From Gibbula magus (taxonomy: Eukaryota; Mollusca; Gastropoda; Trochida; Trochidae), in assembly GCA_936450465.1 (NCBI GenBank), contig OW388298.1, positions 5,378,035-5,442,034 of the forward strand: a DNA stretch of 64,000 nucleotides, read 5' to 3'. The notes beneath the pieces are model-generated. The model saw nothing but the letters and a program-made list of their open reading frames with translations. It searched no databases and was not told where the DNA came from. A program made the position numbers and the translations under genes. Positions 37,329 through 48,900 of this stretch are shown in pieces. Numbering within the stretch: the stretch's first letter is position 1; each line of letters begins with the position of its first letter.

Positions 37329-38725
37329 AGGCCTGAAATTCCCGATGGGCTTATGGCATGGCATGGCGTCCGTCCATCCGTCCGTCCGTCCATAAACTTT
37401 TCGGGTTTTTTACTTCTTCTACAGAACCACTGGGTCTAGGGAGCTTGAATTTTGTATACAGACTCCTTTGGCAATGGGGGTTCTAAATTGTAGATTTGGT
37501 GATCCAGTGACCCAACATAAGGGCCTCACAGACCATAACCTAAAAACCTATTTTCATCTTCTTCTCCAGAACGAAAAGACCTAGAGGACTGAAATGTTGT
37601 GTACAGAGTCTTTAGCCAATGGAGATTCTAAATTGTAGATTTGGTGACCCTGTGGCCCCAAATAAGGGCCTCACAGGCCATGACCTAAAATCCTATTTTC
37701 ATCTTCTTCTCCAGAACGAAAAGACCTAGCGGACTGAAATGCTGTGTACAGAGTCTTTAGCCAATGAAGATTCTAAATTGTAGATTTGGTGACCCTGTGG
37801 CGCCAAATAAGGGCCTCACAGGCCATGACCTAAAATCCTGTTTTCATCTTCTTCTCCAGAACAAAAAGACCTAGAAGGTTGTTATATTGTGTGTAAACTC
37901 TTTAGCCAATGGGGATTCTAACTTGTAGTTTTGGTGACCCTGTGACCTCAAATATGGGCCACAGCCTTAAAAGCCTTTGAAATTGAACTAATATTCTATG
38001 GCACTTCAATCAGTATTTAGTTTATCCCTAATAACATACTTGGGGGAGAGTCATCTCATCTTTTAGATATGTGAGAAATGCAGAATTGAGGAAAAAAGCA
38101 ACTTCGCATTTTATCTTATTCAGTAGGAATGTGAAATATATGTCGAAGATCAAGACTCCATTATGGACATATTTATCAAATTGATGTAATCAATGTGAAA
38201 TGATAACTATTGAATAGCCTATGAACTGAATATTGTGGATATTATAAAAAAGGCCATCAAAGGCCAAAACATAAAAATCGACTTTCATCTTCTTCTCCAG
38301 AACAAACTAGAAGGAATATTGCGTTCAGAATGTTTGGATGAAAAGGCTAGCTTAGAACCGTTAAAATTGTGCAAAGATTATTTAGCCAAGGTGATTCTAA
38401 ATTGTACTATGTACCATGAGATTCATCACATTGCCTGTTCTCACTAAGCCTTATACAGTTAGATCAGTGATGCCAGTGTTTAGTGCAAGGCAGAGGCTAT
38501 TACATAATTTGGCTGTAAAAGCACAGCTGGCTTGCAAACTGAGCCAAGGGGTCAGCATATTGCATAATCTCCTGTGTGTTGACCTTGCTGAGTGCTCTCT
38601 CTCAATTTCAAGACTAAGAATAGTCAGAGCTAGGGATTGTGCATTATATTGAGACAATATATTTCTGTCTTCATCATCAAACAATATAAACCCTGATGAG
38701 CCACAGAGCCCATGGCTCTATTTTT
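37329..38725 (+). mobile_element. Pearl-like repeat with 145-bp core, copy 2, inside a minisatellite
   Basis: The leader aggcctgaaattcccgatgg is followed by a CCGT-type microsatellite (tccgtccatccgtccgtccg). Core units have 'catcttcttctccagaac' starting at 37555, 37700 and 37845 (145-bp period), with a diverged unit before and a late one near 38284. It ends 'gagcccatggctctattttt'. The minisatellite resumes in register on the right, and gattgaac (8 bp, up to 10 with ttgattgaac) flanks both sides as a target duplication. No ORF is present, so it is non-autonomous. Confidence 0.78.
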
Positions 38726-38765
38726 GATTGAACTAAATGGTGTTTCAGAATTATCACTTGTGTGT
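38726..38765 (+). repeat. 37-bp minisatellite, right remnant
   Basis: One unit, 'gattgaactaaatggtgttt' + cagaattatcacttgt, which continues the array interrupted at 37328. Confidence 0.85.
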
Positions 38766-39269
38766 GACATTTACGAGTTTACTCTGCATATATGGATTTT
38801 ATCACCATCTGTGATGTGTGTAGATAATGTCTATTAGGCGATAGGCATCTGTCAAGATGGCCGTCAATTTTCGTAAGCCAGTTTTAAGTATCCAATTACA
38901 TATCTTTTGCTGCTTAAAATGATATATTTTGATTAAATTCAACTTTGATAACAAATATGCAGAATGTTTTATGATTGAATAATTCTTCATTTCCGATGAA
39001 ATTTCAAAATACGTGTATATGCGAATGTAAGCTGTATGTTAGATATTTTGGAGAGGAGCAAACTGCCATTGATATTGTATGTGAATGCAGATGAGTTTGA
39101 ATTATCTAGTGATATTCTTGATTCTCCAATAAATAGAAACATAAATAATAGATAATATAAAAAAGGTAAAGAAAGCAACAGGTGTCGATAATACTTTACC
39201 GGAATGTATAGAGCACTAGGGGGATATTTTGTTACTTTACTTAGAGTTAGTTTTTACTGTTATATTATA
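38766..39269. other. Intergenic, nothing recognised
   Basis: AT-rich sequence without exon or repeat signal. It may include LINE sequence too decayed to read, given the RT fragment that follows. Confidence 0.4.
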
Positions 39270-39715
39270 GAGTGGCAAATTCCCATCATCTTGGACTACT
39301 GGAATTATTATCCCAATCCATAAGAGCGGAGATGTAAATAATGTAGATATTTGTAGAGGGATAAATCTGCTTAGTATATTAGGAAAGGTATTCGTTTATA
39401 TCATTAACAAGAGACTAACATTCTGGGCTAACACACTAGATCAACTGCATTCAATAGTTCAGATGATACTTGCTACATAAGGTAATAAACTGCATGCCCT
39501 GTTTATTGAGTTTAGAAAAGCCTTTGACTCAATACAGAGAGCAAAATTTTGGGAGGTAATGGAGAAACAACACAAACCCGAAAATGAATTCATTGCTAAG
39601 GAAGTTTAATGATAATGTTAAAGTTTGCATCAGAAATATACATGACACTTCAGATGTGTATATCTATAATTCTGGCCTTAAACAAGGATGAATCTTGAGT
39701 ATTTAAAGTAATGGT
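39270..39715 (+). pseudogene. Decayed LINE reverse-transcriptase fragment
   Basis: The + strand reads TGIIIPIHKSGDVNNVD, then INLLSILGKVFVYIINKRL, and after a deletion and frameshift LFIEFRKAFDSI. These are RT motifs 1-2 and A (the Asp of FRKAFD) of an RTE/L1-like element distinct from the LINE at 28-36 kb. In-frame stops and lost segments show it is dead. Confidence 0.75.
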
Positions 39716-40099
39716 TCCCATGGCGTCCATTTACACTCTTATTTAAGAGAATTTTTAGATTCATAATAAAATATATTGTAGCGACAATGTCGCAGCAGAA
39801 AAATGCGAGGAAGCGCGTAGCAAGTCTATTTATTTATGTATTCCCGATAGGTTCTGAAACTGTAATTGTAGGTTGCATTGTGGGCTGGTTAAAGTTTCAT
39901 TTTTATGGAACAAAAGTGCTATTGTTTGACGTTAATTAGTTCAAGAACTCAAAATGACGTTATATGTTCAATATTTAATATAAAGGATGGAGAGCGTACA
40001 CATATGAATTTTAGAAGACTTACACTTTCATCGACACATGAATTAATTGAGCAATTACTTTATACATTATTAATTCTATTTAAGGTAAATTTACTATCT

Positions 40100-40415
40100 G
40101 CATCGATATTTCACCGATTGACGAGTGTCTGTTGTACTGTATCACTCTTGGGAAAGATAGAACATCTTGTTAACCCTTTGAATGATTTTATTCTTCTCAT
40201 CAGCGTAACTGCGAAACTGCTGACAGCGGATAAAAGACACATACAAGCTGGTTACATCAATTATACGCATTTTACTGGCGCTTCAATTAGTATGTTTTGG
40301 TATATAAAGTCTTTACACGTGAAGACCTCTTTCGTAACAACATATTATTACAATAACCTTTAGTGTTTACATCATTGATAAATGAAACAGCATACAAACA
40401 AATTATGTAATGGAG
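40100..40415 (+). repeat. Duplicated module, copy 1
   Basis: The segment carrying 'ccgattgacgagtgtctgtt', 'cgaaactgctgacagcggat' and 'ttactggcgcttcaattagt' recurs at 40884-41232 with small indels. The apparent 152-codon frame at 39905 runs through it, but the second copy does not keep that frame, so it is not treated as a gene. Confidence 0.8.
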
Positions 40416-40783
40416 AATGCATGAGGAGCTGTGGATTCGTTAAAAATAATCAACGAGCTCCGAATGCATTCTCTATCTTAATCCATGTATGACGTCACGA
40501 AACATGCATATGTGATCATTTTACATTTGAAACAATAAATTTCAATTTTGGGACACCAAAATCAATCATTTTGCAAATTTCGGTGCTCATTCATCGGATA
40601 TGGTACAAGTAGCTGCGACCCTATGAAATGGATTCTTCCACGCACGTGCAGCGCAAAACTTCCACGCGAAGCGATGTGATTGACAGCTAAAAATCTGCCT
40701 TTTCATGCCTTCTGTGCATTACAAGTCTTGAATAGAACGCGGGATTCTTACTGACAAACAATCCTCAGGTTTCTAACAGCGTC
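40416..40783. other. Spacer with a hairpin between duplicated modules
   Basis: gagaatgcatgaggagct (about 40413) and the inverted agctccgaatgcattctc (about 40456) form a hairpin of about 18 bp with mismatches. Nothing else is recognised. Confidence 0.45.
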
Positions 40784-40860
40784 TTGTGGCCTAGTGGTTA
40801 GAAGCGCTGACAACCAAGCGAAGGGTTGCATGTTCGATTCCAGGTTCATGCATTACAAAA
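40784..40860 (+). repeat. tRNA-like sequence (SINE head or tRNA pseudogene)
   Basis: A good A box (tggcctagtgg) and B box (tgttcgattcc) are separated by about 44 bases, with a tRNA-like order of arms. The acceptor ends do not pair convincingly and there is no clear 3' T-run. A decayed tRNA or tRNA-derived SINE fits better than a working tRNA gene. Confidence 0.5.
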
Positions 40861-40883
40861 ATTAATTTGCCTATAGTAGTCTA

Positions 40884-41232
40884 CATATTTCCCCGATTGA
40901 CGAGTGTCTGTTGTACTGTATCACTCTTGGGAGAGATAAAACAGCTTGTTAACCCTTTGAATGATTTATTCTTCGCATCAGCTAAACTGCGAAACTGCTG
41001 ACAGCGGATAAAAGACTGCAAAATAACATACACATGTACAAGCTCAAATTAATGGTTACATCAATTAACGTGGACATTATAGTCATTTTACTGGCGCTTC
41101 AATTAGTATGTTTTGGTGTATAAAGTCTTTACACATGATGACCTGTTTCGTAACAACATATTATCGTATTACAATAACCTTTAGTTTTTACATCATTGAT
41201 AAATGAAACAGCCTACAAACTAATTATGTCAT
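40884..41232 (+). repeat. Duplicated module, copy 2
   Basis: Second copy of the module at 40100-40415, about 784 bp downstream, with an extra 'gcaaaataacatacacatgt' segment. The tRNA-like sequence lies between the copies. Confidence 0.8.
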
Positions 41233-41267
41233 GGGATACACCGATTGAATGATAGAGAGCTGAAATA

Positions 41268-43140
41268 TACATTGACAATGACAATGACAATACTTTATTA
41301 CCCCGGGGAGAATTCTGTGTACACTTGAAAGTGAAAACATATGAAATATTTAAGATAACATAGACAACACACATAACATAACAAATAAATACATTTCAGT
41401 CATTTAAGAGGCGGATACTAGATGGTAAAAAAGAGTTTTGAACTCTTTTAGTTTTAAAACGGGGCATTTGGCAACGGCGGCCTGAAGGCAAAAGATTGTA
41501 TTCTGGAAATAAAACATGACTTGGATTAGATAAAATCCTCTCAGCGAGGTTAACAAGACGGGCGTTAAAAAGTGATGGTAATCCGAAACAGAAACACCAG
41601 ATAGTTTACTTGCCATTACAATAATTTTGTGAAGATAAGATTTATGTTTCATATTAAGAGAACCATACCAGCACTGAATCGAAAAAAGTTAAAATACTCT
41701 CAACAAAACAACGATAAAACAACAGCATCACTTTTTTATTAACGTTAAGAGATCTCAGTTTATGCATAAAATGTAATTTTGCTGGCATTTCGTAAAAATA
41801 TAATCAGTGTTTGGACCCCACTGTAGTTTATCGTCGAAGATGGTGCCAATATATTTATAATGAAACACAATTTCAACATTCTCACTTATAAGTTTAATAG
41901 GTAAAATGTCACTTTTCTAGGTTCTAAAATCAGTAATGAGTTCTTTTGTCTTTGAGACCTTAAACTGCAGGTAGTTATCTTCACACCACTGAACAAAGTC
42001 TTTTACATCGTCTCTGTTATGAGCTTCTGTCTCTTTGATCAGATCGACCAAAGCCGCATCATCAGCAAATTTGACAGTCAGACAATCGGGGTTATTGCCT
42101 ACACACTCATTAGTGTATATGATGAAAAGCACGGGCGAGATAACACATCCCTGAAGTGCTCCAGTGTTTGTGAGGGTAGTTGATGAGTCTGAGTGATTCA
42201 CGTGCACAAACTGGATCAGAAAATTTTCAGTCAAACGTAACAGATTTCGGTTGTTATTCATGGATAATAGCTTTTGCAATAAAATATGTGGTTGGATAGT
42301 GTTAAAAGGAGATGAAAAATCGATAAAAAGTAGTCTGACATATGATTTTGGGATTTCTAAATGTTTATAGATTCTGTTGAAATAACAACTTTAGCAATCT
42401 CCACACCTCGTTGTGTTCTATATGCAAATTGGAGAGGGTCCAGAAGGTGTCCAACGTTAGATATCAGAGTACTTAACACGATCCTTTCGAAACACTTCAT
42501 TGCAACTGATACGTGAGCGCTACTGGTCGAAAGTCGTTCAGAACTGAAGGGTTATTTTTTTTCGGCACTAGTATGATTTTTTTAGGTTTTCCATACTGTT
42601 GGTGTGATACGCTGATCACAAGAGAGTTGGCAAAGACGACTAACAACATAACAGAGCTGATCACAACCTCGTTTTAAAATAATACTATCCAGTCCGTCTG
42701 GCTCTGATGCTTTCCGAATATTGAGCTTCGAAAATTGAGTTTTTACTGTCTCTGGTGTAATATTGATGTTATCTTTGATATCCGGTATGATGAAATCAGT
42801 GACGGTTTTGCGTAGATTTGTGAAGTCAAAGGTGTCGACTCTTGAATAAAACTGGTTCAGATCTTCAGCGTACTTCCGGTCGTCTGCTACGTGAATACTT
42901 GTTCTGTTGGCCTATCATAGTCTTGGCACCCTTCCAAGCCTGGCGACTGTTATTTTGCATAATAATTTCCCTCTGAATATATTTCAGTCTGATTTTGTCG
43001 TTTGTGCAATATGCTCTTTTCTTTTCATTCAACACAACTTTAAGTTCCTTCGTAACCCAGGATTTGCTATTGGGATATATCGTGATTTCCTTCGTCGGGA
43101 TGATATAATAAACACAGAAGGTTATATAATCATATGATTG
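41268..43140 (-). pseudogene. CR1/L2/Rex-like LINE, 5'-truncated RT
   Basis: On the minus strand the order is: YPNSKSWVTKELKVVLNEKK (region between EN and RT), KASEPDGLDS, LQFAYRTQRGVE, FIDFSSPFNTI, then a 120-codon open frame from 42279 with GALQGCVISPVLFIIYTNEC, KFADDAALV (catalytic) and WCEDNYLQFKVSKTKELITD. A short ATTGTC repeat tail lies at 41272-41295. The FADD box and the ATTGTC-type tail fit CR1/L2/Rex elements. The endonuclease is absent and frameshifts occur before 42279. Confidence 0.82.
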
Positions 43141-43289
43141 CTTGCTTAGGAATGTGGAGCGTTTTGTGATGAGACTAATGATAATGATTAAACATAGTGG
43201 TTAAATTGCACCTGATACATGATAACACATATTTATTACTATTCCTATCAATGTTTTATTGAAAGCATGATATAAGCTTATAAAAGAGT

Positions 43290-43440
43290 TACATTTGGGG
43301 TAATACTACCTTCAAACAGTACACATTCTTGTCCTGTTTCGGACCACTCTCTTGCGGGTTTCGAACCCACACCCTCAGAGTATGGCAACTATCGCCAGCA
43401 CTGACCACATGACCCTTTCGCCTTGACACAACTCGAGGTC
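43290..43440 (-). mobile_element. tRNA-derived SINE, copy 2
   Basis: On the minus strand: an A box (tggtcagtgctgg) and an excellent B box (gggttcgaaaccc), then a body shared with 12208-12330. Better preserved than copy 1. Confidence 0.7.
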
Positions 43441-44479
43441 CAACAATCGAAAGTTTGGCTAATTTTACATTCAGTACCCCTCTGATAGGCGTAAATTAGC
43501 GCAGCTCCCAAGGCTGATATAAGCTGACTGATGAATCTTGAACTACCCTTCGACTGTGATCAGCAATATAAGACAGTATGATGGTAATAACATTGAACAA
43601 TGAATCTTGGGATAGCGATTTTCAAAATTGAACTTGTCTAAAGAAATATTGTTTTGATACATTCAACCTGTTGTTTACACCATTTACATTTTAAGTTGTG
43701 TGCATTATACTGTTTTTCAACCTTATATTTACAAAAAGTGAATAGTGATTACAATTAAAATTTTATACATGACGTTTCGGACATGGGGAAATGAGCAAAT
43801 ATGTCATCACTGTTTTAAGAATATATATGTTTGTCCATATTTACATAGCATTAGTATATGTGAAGTTACTCAATTAGCTTTCTGATATGACAGCTTACAT
43901 GTGTATATGCCCTGTAATTTATTGGGATGTGATATGGGTACCCAGTCTTGTGAAATCACCCACAAATGGCATATTAACAACGATTTAAAAAATGCATTAA
44001 GGTTTTATAAAATTCTGGTCATGTTGTTTAACATTTCAGATCGATAGAAGATCGTGCAATCCATCAACCCAGTTCACTGAACTTTAAGTCTTAAATATCT
44101 TGTAACGTTGCAAGGTGATTGTAATTATCTTAATATCACTTTTGATTCTTTCAGAGATTATTTACACATATGTACATTGCAAAAATCATCAATGAAGACC
44201 GAAATCTTTCAAATAATTCATGAAACATAGAATACTATCTTTGCCTGCGACTGTAATGGTTATGTGTTATATGCTTTGGTGTTTTCTGTACGTGTAGTAT
44301 TTTAATACAGTGAAAGAAAAATGTTCTGAGAAGGTATTTGGCTACGCCCTTGCTATTTGTTTTTTTTCTAGTTTATCAAAACGCTTTCTAATCATTGTTG
44401 ATTGACAAATTTATTTTATAACCCCATGTGTTACTCAATTTACTATATTGTAACATTAGTAGAGCTTGTATTAAGGGAT
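43441..44479. other. Intergenic, nothing recognised
   Basis: AT-rich with no supported ORF, RNA gene or repeat. Confidence 0.5.
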
Positions 44480-44956
44480 CAATTCTCACAGAGATGACAA
44501 TGCGATGTATCTTGCAACTCTAAAGGATACTATTAGAAATTCATTAAACACTCAATATATTTTGAAACATACCTTTTGCTATCTAAATCTATAGCCTACC
44601 CTATATTGCTATTAAGAACAACTAACCACTATTTACCAGTTGAAACTGGCCGCTGGAAAGGCATCACACTTGAAAACAGAAATTGCCCTCTCTGTAACTC
44701 CCCATCAATAACAGACGAATTCAATTATCTATTTAAATGTTTAGCTTTAGCCAATGTGAGAACTATCTATATACCGGAATATGTATGTACCTTTCCGAAA
44801 ATCCATAAAATGAAATCATTGCTATGTACAAAAAAACTCTCAGTACTAAAAGGATTGTCCGGTGGAAATACAGAGAATAAAGAATTGCTAACCCACAATA
44901 TATACGACGCGTTTTCAGGGTTGCATCTTTCAGTCGATTTCTCAAGTTCGATTTGA
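44480..44956 (+). pseudogene. LINE C-terminal fragment with zinc-knuckle
   Basis: The 126-codon frame at 44576-44956 reads LLRTTNHYLPVETGRWKGI, NCPLCNSPSITDEFNYLFKC and IYIPEYVCTFPKIHKMKSLL. This matches the polymerase tail of RTE/L1-like elements (TGRW...CPLC...DEFHYLFKC), with Asn in place of the usual His. It is related in type to the fragments at 6840 and 39270. Confidence 0.75.
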
Positions 44957-45566
44957 AACCTCTACTGTCATAATCCGACGGAACCTAATGTTATTTTTGG
45001 ATGATGATTGGAATCTTTTAAGCAGAAGAATCATCCTAATCTTATCCATTACACCAGTAACCAGGTCCCATCAAATAACACATATATAATAATTATACAT
45101 TGTTTGCATTTAGGTGGGTGACCGTCTTCTGGGAAAAAATACAAGATATGACAAGGTTGTTGTTGATTATATGTAAGTTTGATCTTTAATGTTCCCTTTA
45201 AAGTGTTCAGTTTTATGAAATGCAACCATGCCTCGTGAAAGATCGGGGAGAAAAAGCGTTGCCAGATAAATATTACCTGTTTAATCCGACGTAGAACATA
45301 CTGAATACTGAAGAACAATAAGAGTTGGAACCTACTCATAAATCTAACAATATTATTCATTAATTATAGATCACAGATTATATTAATAAGTCACGTGTTT
45401 GTTTCATTTTATGAGTGAATCTTTACATTATAAATACATATTGAACAATCTATCTTAAGCAATTGACGCTTACATCTTCACATGCAGCATGAGTTTACTA
45501 TACAATGTTCAAGTTTTGGGAGAGGCCTCTTTAATTATAATGCATAATTCATGTGATTCATTCCAG

Positions 45567-45911
45567 TACTCGGAGTGACCTCAGCTCAGTTCAACTCCAA
45601 TCCTGCAGTGTCTGAGTTGAATGGAACAGCAACTCTCAGTTGGCAGGTTCCTGCAGGAGGACTGGGGACAGGATCAACTTTATATACCATCAATCCTGCA
45701 GGAACATTTGCCTTCATACTGACATCAGGTGGAATGTTTATTCCCTCATCAAACTATGCTGGTCGTATTGAGTTCAGTGGAAACTACACGAGTAGAAACA
45801 TCACCTTCACTCTCAGGAACATCAGCTCAGCATATGCAGGGACATACGGGTGTGGGAACGGAGCTGTAACTGATGTGATCTCTGACTGTGGACAGATGCT
45901 GGTGGTGTTGG
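45567..45911 (+). CDS. Gene 2 exon: first Ig-like (V-type) domain
   Basis: The acceptor is 'gattcattccag' and the donor 'gttgg|gtaagt'. The exon is 345 nt, phase 1 to 1. The domain shows ELNGTATLSWQVPAG (B strand and the following Trp region), NITFTLRNISSAYAGTYGC (E-F strands and the YxC of strand F) and QMLVVL (strand G). The B-strand Cys expected before the Trp is absent (ATLSW), while YGC is kept and another Cys occurs at SDCGQ. NGT, NYT, NIT and NIS are N-glycosylation sequons. Confidence 0.9.
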
Positions 45912-48900
45912 GTAAGTTTGGTTATCCCTAGCAACATATTGGAAAGGACTCCACGTCAATACAATTCAACTCCAGAGATAATATTAATATGTTAATATAG
46001 TATCTGATGTTATAAACACTATTTATATCGACATATTATCATATGTGCTAAAATGCATATAGATTTAATGAAAGTACAGCATTTTTACTTAAAGATAGCA
46101 ATATAATACCTTCAATTCTCAGCAGTACTCCTAATCATTCCCTTGAATCCTGTACATCATGGTTCAAGTTAATGATGTCGAGTACTTTGTATATTGATGT
46201 ACTCTGTATATACCTTGTAAATCCGATAGTACTCCTAATAATTAACACCCTTAAAACATGCGATTGGAAAGAGACATGATCAATGATTAAATGCAAGTTT
46301 AAGCCCGTTCGCTTAATAATGGAAAATAATCCCCATATAAGAGAATGGGTCTAAATACGGGAATATGTGGTTATTGGAATGTGTAATTCAAGTTTCACCT
46401 GTCACCTGTTTGTTGAAACTACACTCATAGTCCTGCATGGATTCTGCGAATGGATACACATATATCGTCATCAGTTAGTTCTTGTTAACAGTCAGTTAGT
46501 CAAATGTTTATTAGGTCAAAAACAAATCGAGAACCATTTATCTGTGTAAATGAATAGTGAGGATATAAACAATCAAAATCAAAACAAAATCAACTTTATT
46601 TCTTTCTTTAAACATACTTCGCAGTTTCAACACTTTTCAATAATTTTTTAATTTTGACAATTTAAGAAACTTGGACATTCCTATATTTTTCTGTAGAACA
46701 CTGCTCAAAAAGTGTTTACGTATATTTATAAACGTTTGACAAACACATGATATTCATTTTCTTTCCCATTAGTACATATATACATATCTATACATATCAT
46801 CCCTTTTCAACCTTAAGCATATGTGAACTGAGACGGAAGTACAAGTACAATTGTTTCCATTAATGTTAGTTACGAGTAAATCTTTCTCTGTACACAGAGT
46901 GTCCTAGATATGAAGAAACATTCATTCGTATATAACGAAAATTGTTACCGGAGAATCCACAAGCAGCAAGCCAGTCTGACGGAGAACTAATGTAAGCCAA
47001 CATGATTTGAAACTTTAATACAGTTGATTTACTTCTACAGCGTTTAATAGGTCTTACAACGAGTACATATGCATGAGATAAAGTCATAATTGTCGGCTTA
47101 TACACATGTATGAGAACGTTCCTAGGTTTCAATCGTATATATATTTGATACATTAAGCATTCGGGTTGAATATGAAAGACATTCGTATATGTTGCAGTAG
47201 AACACTACTCAAATATTGTTGACTTATATTTAGATAATTTTGACAAACATAGACATAATCTATCAATAAACGGGATTTTAGACACACTCCATCTTAAATG
47301 TTCACCCCTAAGCACAAGTGAACTTAGACAGAATTCAAATGCAATTATTTATTTGTCCACACCAATGATAGTTAACTATTTCTCTGTACAAAGAGTATCC
47401 TAGATATGATTATGCTGATGGTGCTGGGTAAGTTGTGTGGTTATTATTCATGTTTCCACATTTGGAAGATACTATTTTTAACCCTTTGTGTCATAAAAGT
47501 AACATTTTATTGGTAACATGTTGAGCTACCCAAAGTTATATTCGATTACATAATTCGTTACGTGTATAGTCAATTAAGAGGATATGACGTATTATTAATA
47601 CAAAACAAGTTGAATAATCAATATGCCATTACCTACTAGAGACGATACTAAACATATCATTATCTTTATCATACATATACACTCCATGACTACATACATT
47701 GGATTGGATTTATTTCGCGAGGTTTATATGATAGTCCCATGATGCATAAAGTCATACTCCATGCACCGTCCAAAGACTTAACCATGTAATCTTGATTCTA
47801 AGATGCCTAGCGGTTAGAACAATCGAAAACAAGTACTTTATCAGACAATAAAAGTATAGTTTTTTTAATGACGTAACAATCGAATGACGTTCCCGCTGTT
47901 CCACGCCGCTCCCTCGTGATCAAGTGTGCCCGTGGTAACGTAACGTCGATTCGCCTCAGCCGTCTGAACTCTTACATTGAAAACAAAAGAGCGTGTACTC
48001 CTTTCCATGGTTTGCAACTTCAGCAGTCGGGCAAAATAAGCGGTGGGACAATGAACATCAACTTTTATGATAGCAACAAACATTTGAATTATACAGATTA
48101 CGTTTCGCCACAAAACGTAGATTTGATCATGCTCTACCCACAATTCTTTTTGGAAAGTTAGTAACGTGATCTCAGTCTATCTTAGGGGGTGGGTTTTACA
48201 CGTGGAATAGCTGTCCGTTGGCCCTGTTCATGGATTATTAATAAAAATAATGTAAACAATAATGTTTATTTCCAAATTATTGGAAGTAGAATCTTTCCTG
48301 TATCTGGTCATTTGGCATCTTAGAAAGGAAATAAAGTTCGCTGTACCCCATGTGTTTTGTAATAAAGTATAGTTTTGCCCTGAACTATTATTACGTCGGG
48401 GTACATCGAACTTTATTTCTTAAATAAACTCCAGCGATGTGATTGCTGATTGGCTGAATGGCAAACGGTCAACGGGACAGTCCGATGCGTTGACAAATAT
48501 TAGATAGACTGCTTTAATACAATATAAACTTAATTTATTTAGATTGGTTGGAGCAGTAGCCTTTATACACTATTTCGAAACCGTGTTTAACACTTCTTAA
48601 ATGAGAGAGGACTTATTATAAATGGAAAACAAGTTGAATAATCAATATGTCATTAGCTCCTAGAGACGATAATAAACATATAATGATCTTTATCATACAT
48701 ATACTCTCCATGACAACATACACGGAAACATCTCAACAATTGGATTTATTCCGCGAGGTTTATATGATAGTCGCATGATGCACTATGAAGAAAGTTATAT
48801 TCCATGCATCGTCCAACGACCTAACCATGTATGTAATCTTGAATAAACTCCAGGGATGTGATTGCTGATTGGCTGAATGGCAAACGGTCAACGGGACAGT

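Noticed and set aside
39905..40363. A 152-codon + strand frame
   Set aside because: It overlaps a duplicated non-coding module whose second copy does not keep the frame, and it has no recognisable domain.
40784..40860. A functional tRNA gene
   Set aside because: The A and B boxes are good but the acceptor stem does not pair and no terminator T-run follows; a tRNA-derived repeat is more likely.
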